Below the pieces are notes generated by a model that was given only the letters and a program-made list of their open reading frames with translations, ran no database searches and was not told the DNA's origin. 64,000 nt of DNA, taken from positions 434,001-498,000 of the forward strand of contig CAJQUW010005765.1 of assembly GCA_907163375.1 (NCBI GenBank). The letters are read 5' to 3'. The stretch's first letter is position 1. Each line of letters opens with the position of its first letter. The position numbers and the translations under genes were made by a program. The DNA comes from Prostheceraeus crozeri. Taxonomy: Eukaryota; Platyhelminthes; Polycladida; Euryleptidae. Of the stretch, positions 12,276-23,400 are shown piece by piece.

Positions 12276-13632
12276 TTCAAAGTGCATGAATATTCGATCT
12301 TACATGATAGAAAAGAATGTCACAGTTGGGGGGGGGGGTCTGGCAGGCACACGTAATAAAGCTATTGCTTGTCTTTGCATTCAGACGAAAACAACATGGA
12401 TGATGAGGGATAACACATTTTCTCAGACATTAATAACACTAAATCACTCGATAAGTAATTCACTGACAAGGCGATATCGTCTGCAGGTCACACGCCTCAA
12501 TCATTCACTATTTTCCAATGAGCAATGTAATTTACTTCAACAAAAGCAATTGAATTTTACTATTTTATTCCCAATTGAGTCTTAACTAACAAAGTTCTAA
12601 TATTACATTAGCCTATTTGGTGAAAAAGCATTTTTCTCAAAGTTCGCTTCAATTTTTCATGCTTTATTTCTTTCCTTTATGACTGACTATCTTTCATAAA
12701 TACTTTTCTATTGCATTTCCATCACGACTGTTTACGCCTATGTGTTTACGTATGTACATGCCTACCATAGTCACTGATATAGGCCTACGCATTCTTTTAA
12801 TATCAATTAATTTGGCTGCGTCTTTCTATTGAATCAGCGCAGAACCTCTAGCGACATATGTTCCAAAGTACTAATAGAGATGAGGAGCTTTATCCATCAA
12901 CTTAAAAAATAGACAAATATCATTTATGAATTTTACAACTCTTCCTCGACCTATCGTCAAACAGAGACGATAGAACAGTTCATGCCATAGGCCTACGTCA
13001 GCAAGCATGTTGTTTGTCATTATCGCTATACCGCTTCAGTAATCCAATGCTCAGTTAGAATTCTTGGAAGTTGAAAGATTGGACCATTTATCCTATGTTT
13101 AATGTAGCTCGTTATTAACATGCTAAAAGATGAAGTCGTCCAGAAGTTGAGGATTAGACTCTTAATGAATTGCGACATTGCATTACTGAAGCAGTAGCAG
13201 CCAGCAGAACCATAGTCTCGATGTTTGTGGGAAACGTTTGACATTACTTGATTCATGAATTTCGTTATCTCTGCAATAGTTCAAAGCCTATCCAGAGCCA
13301 CTGTGACTGTGTTAGCTCAATAGAACGAAATTGTTTAATGAAGTCCGATGATTCCTTTTGAGACATCCTGTATTATATTCTCTTGTAAATTGAACCAAAT
13401 GAGTAGGCTACAAATCATCTAGAATTTCATGAATCTTGAAAATTGACTAAATTTGATAAATGCGAAATTCACGAAATTTTCAATTTTTAATACGAAATTT
13501 GATGAAATCTTCCAAAAAATCATTGTCCTAGACCATGAGAGAACTATAAACAATGCAATGCTTTCAATTCATTAGTTAGATATCTCGCTTGTCTGGCAAT
13601 CAACATGACTTTCAAAAATCATGCCGTGTGTA
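12276..13632. other. gene-free stretch
   Basis: No supported gene. It contains a run of nine G near 12329 and AT-rich sequence. TAGGCCTA-like motifs occur near 12780 and 12990. Confidence 0.45.
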
Positions 13633-13926
13633 TACTGCAAAATGCAAACCGTAAATATCCGTTAAAATTAACAGCTAGAATTGTTTTCAGTGTTTTTTTA
13701 CAGTTATTTGCAGTCTGAACTGTAAACATCCGTAAAAACAGACGTTTGTTTTATCTGATATGAACGGCTTTAACTGTTACGTCATCACTCATCACGTAGT
13801 AACGTCATCACTCATTAGGTGGTGACGTCATCACTTTAACAGATATTTACGGATATCTTCTGTGAAGCTTTTCTGTGAAGATTAACGGTTATTTTAGCTG
13901 TTTTTAACGGTGTACAGTTTACAGTA
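13633..13926. mobile_element. TA-flanked MITE with three CRE-like sites
   Basis: The ends are inverted: CTGCAAAATG on the left and CAGTTTACAG on the right, with matching inner GTTAAAA..ACAGCT blocks, and TA on both sides. The middle (about 13778-13838) contains three copies of ACGTCATCACT, the last within a full TGACGTCA palindrome. About 290 bp, no coding potential. Confidence 0.65.
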
Positions 13927-14469
13927 TGAATTGGCATATTTGACAGTTTGTAAACTGATGAAAAGCATGGAAAAAGGCCAAAGGAAATTCACTAGATCAT
14001 GTGTACCGGTACAGGCCGGTACAGGAAAATGCAAACTGTAAAAAGTGATATGGTACCGTAGAATAGGAATACTTGAGACAATAACCTTAAAAGTCTGAGT
14101 CTAGTACAGCCACTTTCTTAAAATCTATTTTTTGCCACTGTTCGCTAGCTTGGGTGACGTGTTTTCATTGCATAATTGAAGATTCTGTCTGATCTACTTA
14201 CTTTAGACAACATCTTAGAATTAGTGGTGTCTCAAGTTAAGCTTGGTTTGAGGCTACTTACGACATTGACCTATTTTTAAGAAATAGAAACAAATAATTA
14301 GGTTTGAAATGTACATAATGTACTTAATGCATCAGGAGAATATATAATGAAAACAAATTACAAAATTATCAGCATTGGAATGCGAATGTAAAACTGATTC
14401 AATTCTTTCCAGATATGTTTAATGCCAAGTAAAATGAATAAAGAATAAAAAGTATCGCCAGACGATTCG
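13927..14469. other. gene-free stretch
   Basis: No exon or repeat boundary is recognised. A CCGGTACAGG direct duplication occurs near 14007-14025. Confidence 0.4.
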
Positions 14470-14707
14470 GGTCAAGACCCCTTGTCAATGACAGAACCAC
14501 AGAATTAGATTGTTTAATCGTGTCACTTTGATAGAAGTACAAACTGATTCAAACAGATGGCACATGCAGGAACTTAATAAGTGGGCAAAAAGAAATTTTT
14601 AATACCTTGCAGAGGTAGGAAAAATAGTCGTGCGTCGCTTGCGGATTGCTCTGAATTCCTTCAAAATGCTCCGATCGCCACGACTCCTTCAGATTCGAAG
14701 AATTCAG
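14470..14707 (+). repeat. dispersed repeat B, copy 1, left part
   Basis: Homologous, in reverse orientation, to about 61300-61530. Shared stretches include TTAAGTGGGCAA and AGTCGTGCGTCGCTTGCGGA. The right part of the same copy resumes at 16525, after the inserted element. Nature unknown; no terminal repeats identified. Confidence 0.75.
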
Positions 14708-16524
14708 GGGCCTGTTTCATAAAATTAAGCAGTCTGATATGTATCAGTGACATTTTCAGCAGTGAAATATAAAGCACTGCTTTAAATTGCGTTTCATAAA
14801 AATTAATTTTCCGACTGAAGATTAAGCAGTCTAAATTAATCAGTGATACATATAGCGTTTCATAAAGATTTCGGACTGATGAAAACACTGATATATATCA
14901 GTGTGATTGAGTGATTAAAACAATTGTGGATAATTCTTCGTAAATAAAATAATTTTTGACAGCATAGAGTAAATATGTAGGTAGAGTGTCGACTTAAAAA
15001 AGTATCTGTATACAGTGAAAATTTTTATATGAAAAGATTCAGTTTTTTCGGAGATTACGTTCCTGCGGTCCAAAACATTATTTGAGCAGCTTTGAAAAAC
15101 CTCTATATTTGCCAATTTAATTACTACCGACATGACTCCCCGTTGTAAGAAGTATGAAACAAGTTGGATATCAAAAGGAATGAATATTCGCTAACAAGCA
15201 TCGCAACTAAGCGGAAATTGCGCTGATGATCAAGAAAATGTAATGAACGGCATTATAATGGAAGTCTTCATAAAAAGTTGAGATTTTATTGTGCTGTCGT
15301 GGTTGAAATTTCATATTTTTGATTCAATTTTCATCGGCATGAATTTATGATTGAGTAAATTCATGTTTCACTTCTTGAATCTGAATAGTGATGTGCACCC
15401 ACTTACATCTTTCAAAGTTAATGAAAATCATTGTCTTTGATTCTTTTATTTTGCTCTACCAGCTGCTTGAGATAAGATCGCGCTTAAAAAGATTCTCTTG
15501 TGGTTCAGCATGAAAGCGATGGGGTCATCGAGTTGCTAATTTAACAAACATTACCGCTCCGAAGCTGTCATGACACGGACAATCTGTAAAATAATCTCAT
15601 TTCTATCTGCTTTATGCTGTCATAATCAGTCAATTCTGTTGTAATTTCTTCAAACTGCACAAATGCGCATGTCTCACATTTGGAGACAATTCCAACTGCA
15701 TTCACCTCGAGTTCATTTAATAAAATCGAAAGTGTATATACATTGGGGATTTAATAAATGCAGCGTTTCCACTCTACCTAATATACCTACTCTATGTTCG
15801 ACAGTAATTGAAATAATAATTAGAGAAGTCAATCTGAGGCAAATGGTGGAATATTTGAGAATCTTTTTTTCTAGCTGTCATCGATGTATGTAAAAGTCAA
15901 TACCTCAGCGTCTTTTAATATTGAAATGATTTCATGACATGCCGTACTTCATTACACGAAAGAAATCGAAGCCCTCAAAGCAACCCTTTATAATTTTGCT
16001 GTTACCGGACGTTTTATCGTCACAGCATTGCCACTTTTCAAAGGAAGAATTTTTCAATAAGTAACCAAATTTACCATTCTGACAAATAGTTTGTTACTGA
16101 CAGTAAAATTGAAAATCAAAAGCCGTTTTCCCATTTTTAAGTTGTATTTGCAATCATTTCTCCGATATTTTAAGTTTCTATAACTTTCTCGATGATCATT
16201 CACAGATTTATCAACCTCAAGATGTTGATAGAAATTTTCACATTTCTATCAGTGAATTTCCATATTTTCAATTTTCGCGCGCTACTGATACTTCTTTGTG
16301 AAACGCAATTCGTTTCCAGACTGCTTAAAATACTGATTTTAAGCAGTGTGGGACTGATATAAATCACTGCTTAATATTTGGTTTTGTGAAACGCTGTTAA
16401 TTTCGACTGCTTTCAATCACTGATTTAAATCACTGCTTTATATTTATTTTATGAAACGCAGAAAATTTTCCACACTGATAAAACCACTGATATAAAGCAC
16501 TGATTTATTTTATGAAACAGGCTC
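14708..16524. mobile_element. DNA transposon with 3-bp CAG duplication (PIF/Harbinger-like?)
   Basis: The terminal inverted repeats read GGGCCTGTTTCATAAAAT on the left and its near-complement on the right. CAG occurs at both edges (14705-14707 and 16525-16527). The related copy at 61.3 kb has the uninterrupted site with a single CAG, so the ends are precise. Sub-terminal GTTTCATAAA and CACTGATATAAA motifs repeat many times in inverted orientation. No transposase is present. It contains hAT MITE copy 3. A 3-bp target duplication fits PIF/Harbinger or CACTA, and the terminal sequence is not CACTA-like. Confidence 0.8.
14963..15796 (+). mobile_element. hAT MITE family A, copy 3 (both ends intact)
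   Basis: The left end begins CATAGAGTAAATATGTAGG and the right end is CCTACTCTATG. The flanking 8 bases are TTTGACAG and TTCGACAG, a one-mismatch 8-bp target duplication typical of hAT. No ORF of note. It is nested inside the GGGCCTG element, so it inserted later. Confidence 0.85.
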
Positions 16525-16640
16525 CAGATCATTGCGTAAAAGTTTTCTCGGTAATGTTGGACCCTCCGATTATTTTAAAAAATTTAGCAGGCGCATGAAA
16601 AAACGTTCACAAACTTCTCTGTAGAACTTGACATCGTCTG
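16525..16640 (+). repeat. dispersed repeat B, copy 1, right part
   Basis: Continues the repeat interrupted at 14707, matching the reverse complement of about 61200-61310 (AGTTTTCTCGGTAATGTTGG here, with a close match there). Confidence 0.7.
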
Positions 16641-17900
16641 TCTCTTTGCTGTGTGATCTGGCTGAAAAACAGTTAAAAAAACAGTCACTGAAACTTTGCA
16701 CAATTTGTTGTATTCAATGTTGAACTGGCTGCACATTGTTCGATTGCTATGGTATTTAGTCAGGAGATTATGCCATTTCATTTACGTAACATTTTCCAAT
16801 GCTTCCCTTCTAGTCAAACGGAAGAAGAGACGACCTGTCTAATTCTGTGGGCAGAACACTTAATAATGAACGACTTCTACACTTGTAGCAGAACAGCTCC
16901 TGTTGTTTCTTGACGCCTGTTCATGCTTGGCTTGTGCAAGTTGATAAGTCGCGATTCCACAAAATTTGAATTAACTATGGAAAATTGAAACTACTATGGA
17001 AGATCGCCTGAGGGTCAAGGTTCAACTTTCAAAAGTTTCGAAAGTGTTACACATCAGCAAAACAATTTAAAGCCAATGATTATGAGTACCAGTACTACAT
17101 TGCAAAATGTGAGATGATGTTATTACAGCAATATAAACCTAATGGGCCCAGGAACAATTACTAAAATACTACGTAGTTAAAAATGTCATCCAGGGCCATG
17201 GAGTCAAAATTCATCAAAGTAGGCCTACATGACACCTCTCATCAACAATGATCTCTGAACTTTCTTGCAATCTATCAGGATAGTCCATTCGAAACTCTCT
17301 TCTATAAACAAACCAACAATTAACGCACTACGGAGTCAATGCACCGGGTCAAATATTAAATTTAAGTGTTGAAATCAATCAAACATGAGATAAGAGCCGA
17401 GATAAAGCGTAGGCCTATATTATAAATATTTTCCAATAAAACTAATATTTGGGTTGCATGCAGATAAAACAAACATTTCTTCATGCGCAATTCATCTTAC
17501 AATCACATATGTTTAAAGCATAACCGAATAATATTGAAACCTGAATCGCAATTCTGATACTTGGGGTAGTGTCGCAAGTATCCTCAACCTGCATTTCATT
17601 TTACAAATATCATTTTTTGTCAACATAGCTACTCTTTACTGAACTGATATCGCGCATGTCATGCCTATACTATAAAGACCTAAGCGATTTGAGAGTGCAT
17701 TATGTGGTTGGGAGACAGTGCAGAAACCACGGAAATAGCTTTTCAGGCAATCACAGAGCTGGAAAATAATACTTTTTTTATAAATGTCCATCATACGTAG
17801 TCAAGGAAATGGAATAATGCCGAAACTACACCTCTCAGGTATTCCCACATAATTCACATGTAAAAGCACTGACTCATTCCCTAAAATATGCCTCTACACT
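16641..17900. other. gene-free stretch
   Basis: AT-rich sequence without supported exons or repeat ends. It contains two TAGGCCTA-like motifs (near 17219 and 17409). Confidence 0.4.
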
Positions 17901-19857
17901 GTAAGGCGTTTGCGAGCAAGGAGCGTGGTTTCTTCCTTCGAAGGCCTAGCATAGAAGGTGGTCCCGAGAACAATGGCTTGGACATTAAAGATTGATCCTA
18001 GTAATCCGTTTTCTGAGGTTGCCTATTCTATGCTTCGCTCCGCGATCTCTGATTGCAAACATGAGACTGACCGCCATTTCTTCTATATGCGTAGGTGTCG
18101 ACGTCAACTTAAAGGACAGATTAGTCCTGATATCTGGTCTGGTCTTGACTGCTATGTTCGTGAAGTATGCAGACGTCGTACAGAAGAAAGGTGCGCTTAT
18201 TTTCGTCAGCTACTTCAATCGTTAATCTCAAAAAGTGTTTGGTCCCAGTGTCGTCGACGACATAGTGAATCTCTCTGATTTTGTGTTATCGAAATTCGAA
18301 GTGGAAATTCTTGGTTTTGAACTGAACTTTGCTCTTCCAAATTCTAAACGTCAGTTTCCCGACTTCGTCGCCAAGATGTTTGATTCCACAGATGTGTTTC
18401 ATAAAAATTTCATTTCTTGTCAGTTAAGTGATATTTTTAATTGTCTTAATACGTCAGATAGGGGTCTACCTAGACGGTGTCAATTAGCAATAGAGTCTTT
18501 ACGTAAAAACAAATCCATTCGTATTTGTCAAGCTCATAAGGGTGGCAAAATTGTAATCCTGAATCCTAGTGATTATTCCAGAAAGATGTTTGATATTCTT
18601 TCCGATCAAGATACCTATCGTAAAGTTAACTCTAATCCCTTGCCTCTGATGCAGAGGGATTTTAATAATGGCCTCAGATCTATTGGAGATAGGTATCCTG
18701 ATCATCGTAACTATATTATGTCATTCAAATCTTATCTTCCATCTTTACCTTACGTTCATGGGTTACCCAAGATCCACAAGGAGGAGTGTCCCTTGCGTCT
18801 CATTGTTGCTAGTTACAAATCGCCTTCATACAAACTTTCCAAGGCCTTAGCTAACTTGCTTTCTCCTTTATTGGGGTCTTTCTCTCCTAGTCATTTGAGA
18901 AATTCTTCTGATCTACTGAGTAGAATTTCTGGAGTTTCTTTGAATCCTGGGGATACTTTCGTTTCTTTTGACGCTATTTCCTTATTTACCAATGTTCCTC
19001 TACAGCCTACGATTGATTTCTTATCTCGTCGTCTTTCTTCCACAGTCCATAATTTTCCTGTGAGCATTGGTTGCCGGTTGGAGTTAATTGATCTATGTCA
19101 TCGTTACAATTATTTTGTTTTTGAAAATATATTTTATGAGCAAATATTTGGTTTGGCCATGGGAAACCCTCTATCTCCAGTGTTAGCCAATATATTTCTT
19201 GAACATATTGAGTCTGAATTGACCCCCTCTTATTCTGGTGTTCTTCCTGTTATGTGGCTTCGTTATGTCGATGACGTGTTGGCCTTAGTTCCCTATAACT
19301 TTGACATCAACTTTTTTTTATCTTTCATTAATTCATTTTATCCTACACTGAATTTTTCATATGAGTTGGAATGTTCCCACTCTATCGCGTTCTTAGATGT
19401 TCTTATTCGGAAACTTGGTCAATCTTTGCGTTTTTCTGTATTTAGGAAAAGCACTCACTCTAACGCTTATCTCCACTTTTTCTCATTTCACCCTATGCTT
19501 ACTAAATTTAATGTCGCCCGGGGATTGTTTCTTCGTGCGCTTCGCATAAGCAGCCCCGAGTATCTTGATGGTGAAATTGATTTTCTGTTTAAATCGCTTA
19601 TGAAACTTGCCTATCCTCACCATGTTTTAAAGAAGGCCTTGTCTAAGGCTAAGTCTTCCTATTTCAAGCCTGTGGCCCACACCGGTGATTCGGGAAGCGT
19701 GAACTTTTTGTCAGTACCCTATGTTTCTTGTCTGGATCGTCCTACTAACCACCATCTGGCTAGACATTACGATTCCAAAGTTGTGTTCCGATTTCCTAAC
19801 AGTATTAAGTCTCATCTTATCCACAATAATTGTATGAAACCTACAGGAGATTTTCAA
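17900..19857 (+). mobile_element. Penelope-like element, 5' part (N-terminus and RT)
   Basis: A start at 17973 opens an N-terminal segment of about 85 codons, followed after one frame break by a long RT frame (18235-19860). It carries VHGLPKIHK, SFDAISLFTNVP, GLAMGNPLSPVLANIFLE and the catalytic WLRYVDDVLA, then the FLDVLIRK and VFRKSTHSNAYLHF blocks. This is the order in Penelope RTs, which are telomerase-like. The frame ends by chance 3 nt into an insertion. The matching GIY-YIG endonuclease lies 8.46 kb downstream at 28335. The long intact RT frame suggests a fairly young copy. Confidence 0.93.
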
Positions 19858-20130
19858 TGACGCAAGTCGGACAATTTGACGCAGAAAACCATTTTTACCA
19901 ACTGAATTCGTCACTTCAGATACGTGACGTGACGCAAGTCGGTCTTTATGACGCAAATGGTATATTAGACGCAATAAGTATATTTGACTCAAGCTGAAGT
20001 AAATGAAAATTGAAGTCAGACTTTTTGACGCAGTTCGTATATTTGACTCAAAATCATGAAATAAATTCTGAAAACTTCCTGACGCGTCCGAACAATTTGA
20101 CGCATTTGGTATATTTGACTCAAAAACGAT
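19858..20130 (+). repeat. left terminal array of TGACGCA/TGACTCA motifs
   Basis: TGACGCA or a one-base variant occurs about seven to eight times, and TTTGACTCAA three times (near 19983, 20042 and 20115). TGACTCA is the AP-1 consensus and TGACGCAA resembles ATF/CEBP composite sites. Whether they bind anything is unknown. Confidence 0.8.
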
Positions 20131-21299
20131 CGATAATGCAATGCGGTATATACGATCAGAAGTTCTCTCAACAATTTTATGTATGGAATAAAGCGCTTAT
20201 CTCAAAAGAACAAGTTAACATGGAATCAAATAGGCCTATATCAAGTGATGCCCAAGATTTACAATCTTATAGTTCAGACAGCGGTTCATGGAAAATTTTG
20301 CACAACAGAAATATGGCGATCATGCTTTCTTCCAATTCAATGCTATCCACTGTTAGAATTATTTGTCAGGATAATTTGCTTTAAGTTTCAATGATCATCA
20401 CACTATAAATGAGCTAATCGCAGGAGCAATTTTCTGTCATCTGGAGCATTCATCGCAATCGAAATATAATTTGCAGAATGTTCGAATCGATTAATTAGAA
20501 AATTGCCATCTCATGTCAAGCAATGAGATCAAAAAGTTGACACTCTGTTCATCAGGAGGGCAACGACATGGCCTGAATAGTAGGCCTTGCCTACATTCTT
20601 TGGTTTATTCACGGGATCGTCAAGTAAGCAAGTCATTCCTTGAAAATGCATGAAACTGGAGGAAGGACTTGTGGAATTGAAACTGAGAAATTGTTTAGGT
20701 CTAATTTTTGGAATGTTAATTTAGCAAGGAAGTGGAGGGGAGCACAGTATGGAAGTTACAATATCGGAAAGCAATGGACCTATTGTCAATAAGATCTTTG
20801 TAAAGGGATAGAACAGAAGAGCATTTATAGGCCTCACACCAAGTGAGCAAAAATTAGAGGAAAACTTGACAACAATAATAAATATGAACAGGACAAAGAA
20901 CAAGAATAGAAGGATATCAGCAGATGTCACTTCCCTTTCAGGCTATGGTTTTCATTGATTTTTGTTATTTTCTTGATATTGTTATTTATGAATTGAAGCC
21001 AAAATAGGCTACCAAAATTCACTCTAAGCATTCGATAGGGCTCTGAGGTTGTTAAAGATATTTTTATATGCTGGGATTAGAAAATGAGAGAATCTAAAAA
21101 AAAAACAAGAAATCGCAGTGGGCAGCAATGGTATGAATACGCATGTAGACATACGATAATTAGACTTCTGAAATATGTATCACATGCATGTGCAGATATC
21201 ATCATTACGAGAAAACATTACTGTCTACTTTCGTCTACATTGTACCATAGCTAAGTTACGCACAATGATGATGCTGCACTGCATTTCGCCTTCTTAAAT
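20131..21299. other. gene-free interior of the insertion
   Basis: AT-rich, with no supported exon, transposase or repeat end. Confidence 0.4.
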
Positions 21300-21900
21300 A
21301 GCCATTCGTAATAGAAAATCACATTCCAAACATAAGTGTAAATTGAATCAGTGCGTTATTGCTGACAGCAACATCTGTTTGAGAGCTATGGTAGTGTATG
21401 AAATAACATGCAAAACGTGTAAAGTAATTACACGTATATCGGGAGTACAGTCCGTTCACTCCTTACACGCATTAATGAACATGCCACAAACAAAGTCTCA
21501 AGTGTACTCAAACATCACCTAAGTTGCTCTCCTAACATAGCTTTCCCCAAAGACTATGGACAGTCCACAGTCTTTGGCTTTCCCGTTTACAGTCAAAATC
21601 ATAGCGTTTGATGCAAACAGCATTAACCTACGTTTCAGAGAGGCCACATTAATAAAATCTATGAAACCAAGCCTCAATAACAAAGATGAATGTTCAACTT
21701 ATCAGACATTGATATTTTGATTTTCATGTAAGATGTAATTTGAAAATCCTTTTTACGTGAACAGGTCGTCATATATCGATGAAAATTTGCAAGATTGGAT
21801 AATAATACAGCAGCTTGGCTAACTGACAACTTTTTTGATTTAATTTAAATATGCTGCTTAAAGAAAATTATATCTCATAATTGAATATCAGTTTGCTATT
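21300..21900 (+). pseudogene. Penelope-like fragment: GIY-YIG endonuclease and 3' end
   Basis: This reads KSHSKHKCKLNQCVI, then VVYEITCKTCK, a degraded YIGS motif, and a 3' tail. It is the plus-strand counterpart of the minus-strand fragment at 55790-56365 and shares long stretches with it, such as CAGCAGCTTGGCTAACTGA. It is decayed and nested in the 8.46-kb insertion. Confidence 0.8.
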
Positions 21901-22290
21901 CCTACGCTGTCATCTAGTATTTGATTTCGATATTCGTTGGTTATACATTCGATGCGTGAAGCTATCCGCAAATGATGAACAATCCAAAAACCAACTAATC
22001 CTCAGATCGGACAGACAATTGTAATCTATACAATCCGGTGATCCACTGGCTTCTGGCACAGTTTTTGACTGAAAGCCGAATAACGATTCTCATCTTACCT
22101 ACTTACACGTACACACAACTAAAAACATTCATGCAATTCATGCAATAACAGAAAAAACAGACAAAAATAACAGACAGGATGGTCGCCAACAGGAGGTTCT
22201 TCATACTTGAGTTGATGATTAAAAACAGCTTTCGTCTCTCCTTGAAATTTATTGACCAGATTAAAATAATTAATTAAAAGATATGTACAA

Positions 22291-22328
22291 CCCCTACGCG
22301 TTTCGAGCGTTCGCTCTTCCTCAGGGGG
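22291..22328 (-). ncRNA. hammerhead-ribozyme-like motif
   Basis: Minus strand: a 4-5 bp outer stem (CCCC with GGGG), core CUGAGGA matching CUGANGA, a stem II GAGC/GCUC, the conserved GAAA, a minimal self-complementary ACGCGU stem III, and UA at the cleavage position. An extra A precedes stem II. Penelope-like elements are known to carry minimalist hammerheads in their flanking repeats. It is the best match in the window; activity is not shown. Confidence 0.6.
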
Positions 22329-22999
22329 TAATTCGCTAAAACCAACTGATCTGGCCGCTCATGTGGGCTGCTTATATACACTGCTATCGGTTGAGAGATG
22401 TTTAAAATACCGTCAACTCTTTTCTTCGATTGATTTTTGGAATCAACTGTTTAATGTAACGAGCTTCAGTCAGTTCTCAGCTTCAGTACTCTGACTGAAT
22501 CGGGGCGTAGCGCCAGACGATTTAGACTGATCATTTGAAAGGTAATATATGCATTGTTACAGAACTAAATCTTTGACATCAAAATCCAAGATTTTGATCT
22601 GCAAATGACTGAAATCAATGATGATTTTCTACGGATCCCATGCAGCTCAGAACATTTAAGTATATCAAGCTTGAGATATCTACTAATCATAATTGTGAAA
22701 CATAGGAATCTCTTCAATGCCATTTTCAATGGGAACGAGAAGATGGATGGTGAAATGCTCCTAACTCAATGGTATCACATAGCAAATTAGACGGCCTTAA
22801 TCGTGCAATTAAGGCCGTTTAATTTGGAATTGGAGCTATATAAACGACTTTCATAGAAAAATGACATGTGAAATGTCGGCAGACAACCCTACTTACTCAG
22901 TAGGCCCTAATAGTGAAATCGATGACACACCACCCGGCCGTAATGGAATGGCAAAAAGAATGTTTAGGCTCACATAATAGGGTCCAGTAGTTGAAATGA

Positions 23000-23400
23000 T
23001 TCCGAGTTTTATTTAGGTAAACCTTCTTCAGAGAATTGTCGTGAGGCATGCACTTCTACTCTTCTATAATAAAATTGTCAATTCGAAGATGAAGCAAAAC
23101 AAAAAATCTTTATGTTGTTTCTGGCAACTTTTGCAAAAGATTTTGACCAATTATTGTAAGGGTAGAATTCTTTAACCCACTGCGCAATTGACTATGCTTG
23201 TCCCTCCTGACGCTCTACTGACTTTCTGTTGATTGTTTTTAGTTTTTTTGCCCCTTAAGAAGCGTGAATACACGAAACGTCGGTCCTGTAAGCCTACATA
23301 GTTTTTATTGCAATTTTGTAGCCAATAAATTCTTTAAGAAGATACCTCAACGTACTTTTGATTCATCATGAAGAATCGTCTGTTTGCGACAATCGTGTTC
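23000..23400 (+). repeat. Penelope-like 3' end remnant with hammerhead-like motif
   Basis: A degenerate hammerhead-like string (CCCCTTAAGAAGCGTGAATA at 23251, then CACGAAACGTC) is followed by a tail typical of Penelope ends with AATAAATTCTTTAAGAAG. No coding part remains. The core has a G-to-U change in CUGA. Confidence 0.4.

Noticed and set aside
14581-14888. ORFs on both strands over repeat B and the GGGCCTG end
   Set aside because: They cross a demonstrable transposon boundary, so they cannot be an original gene.
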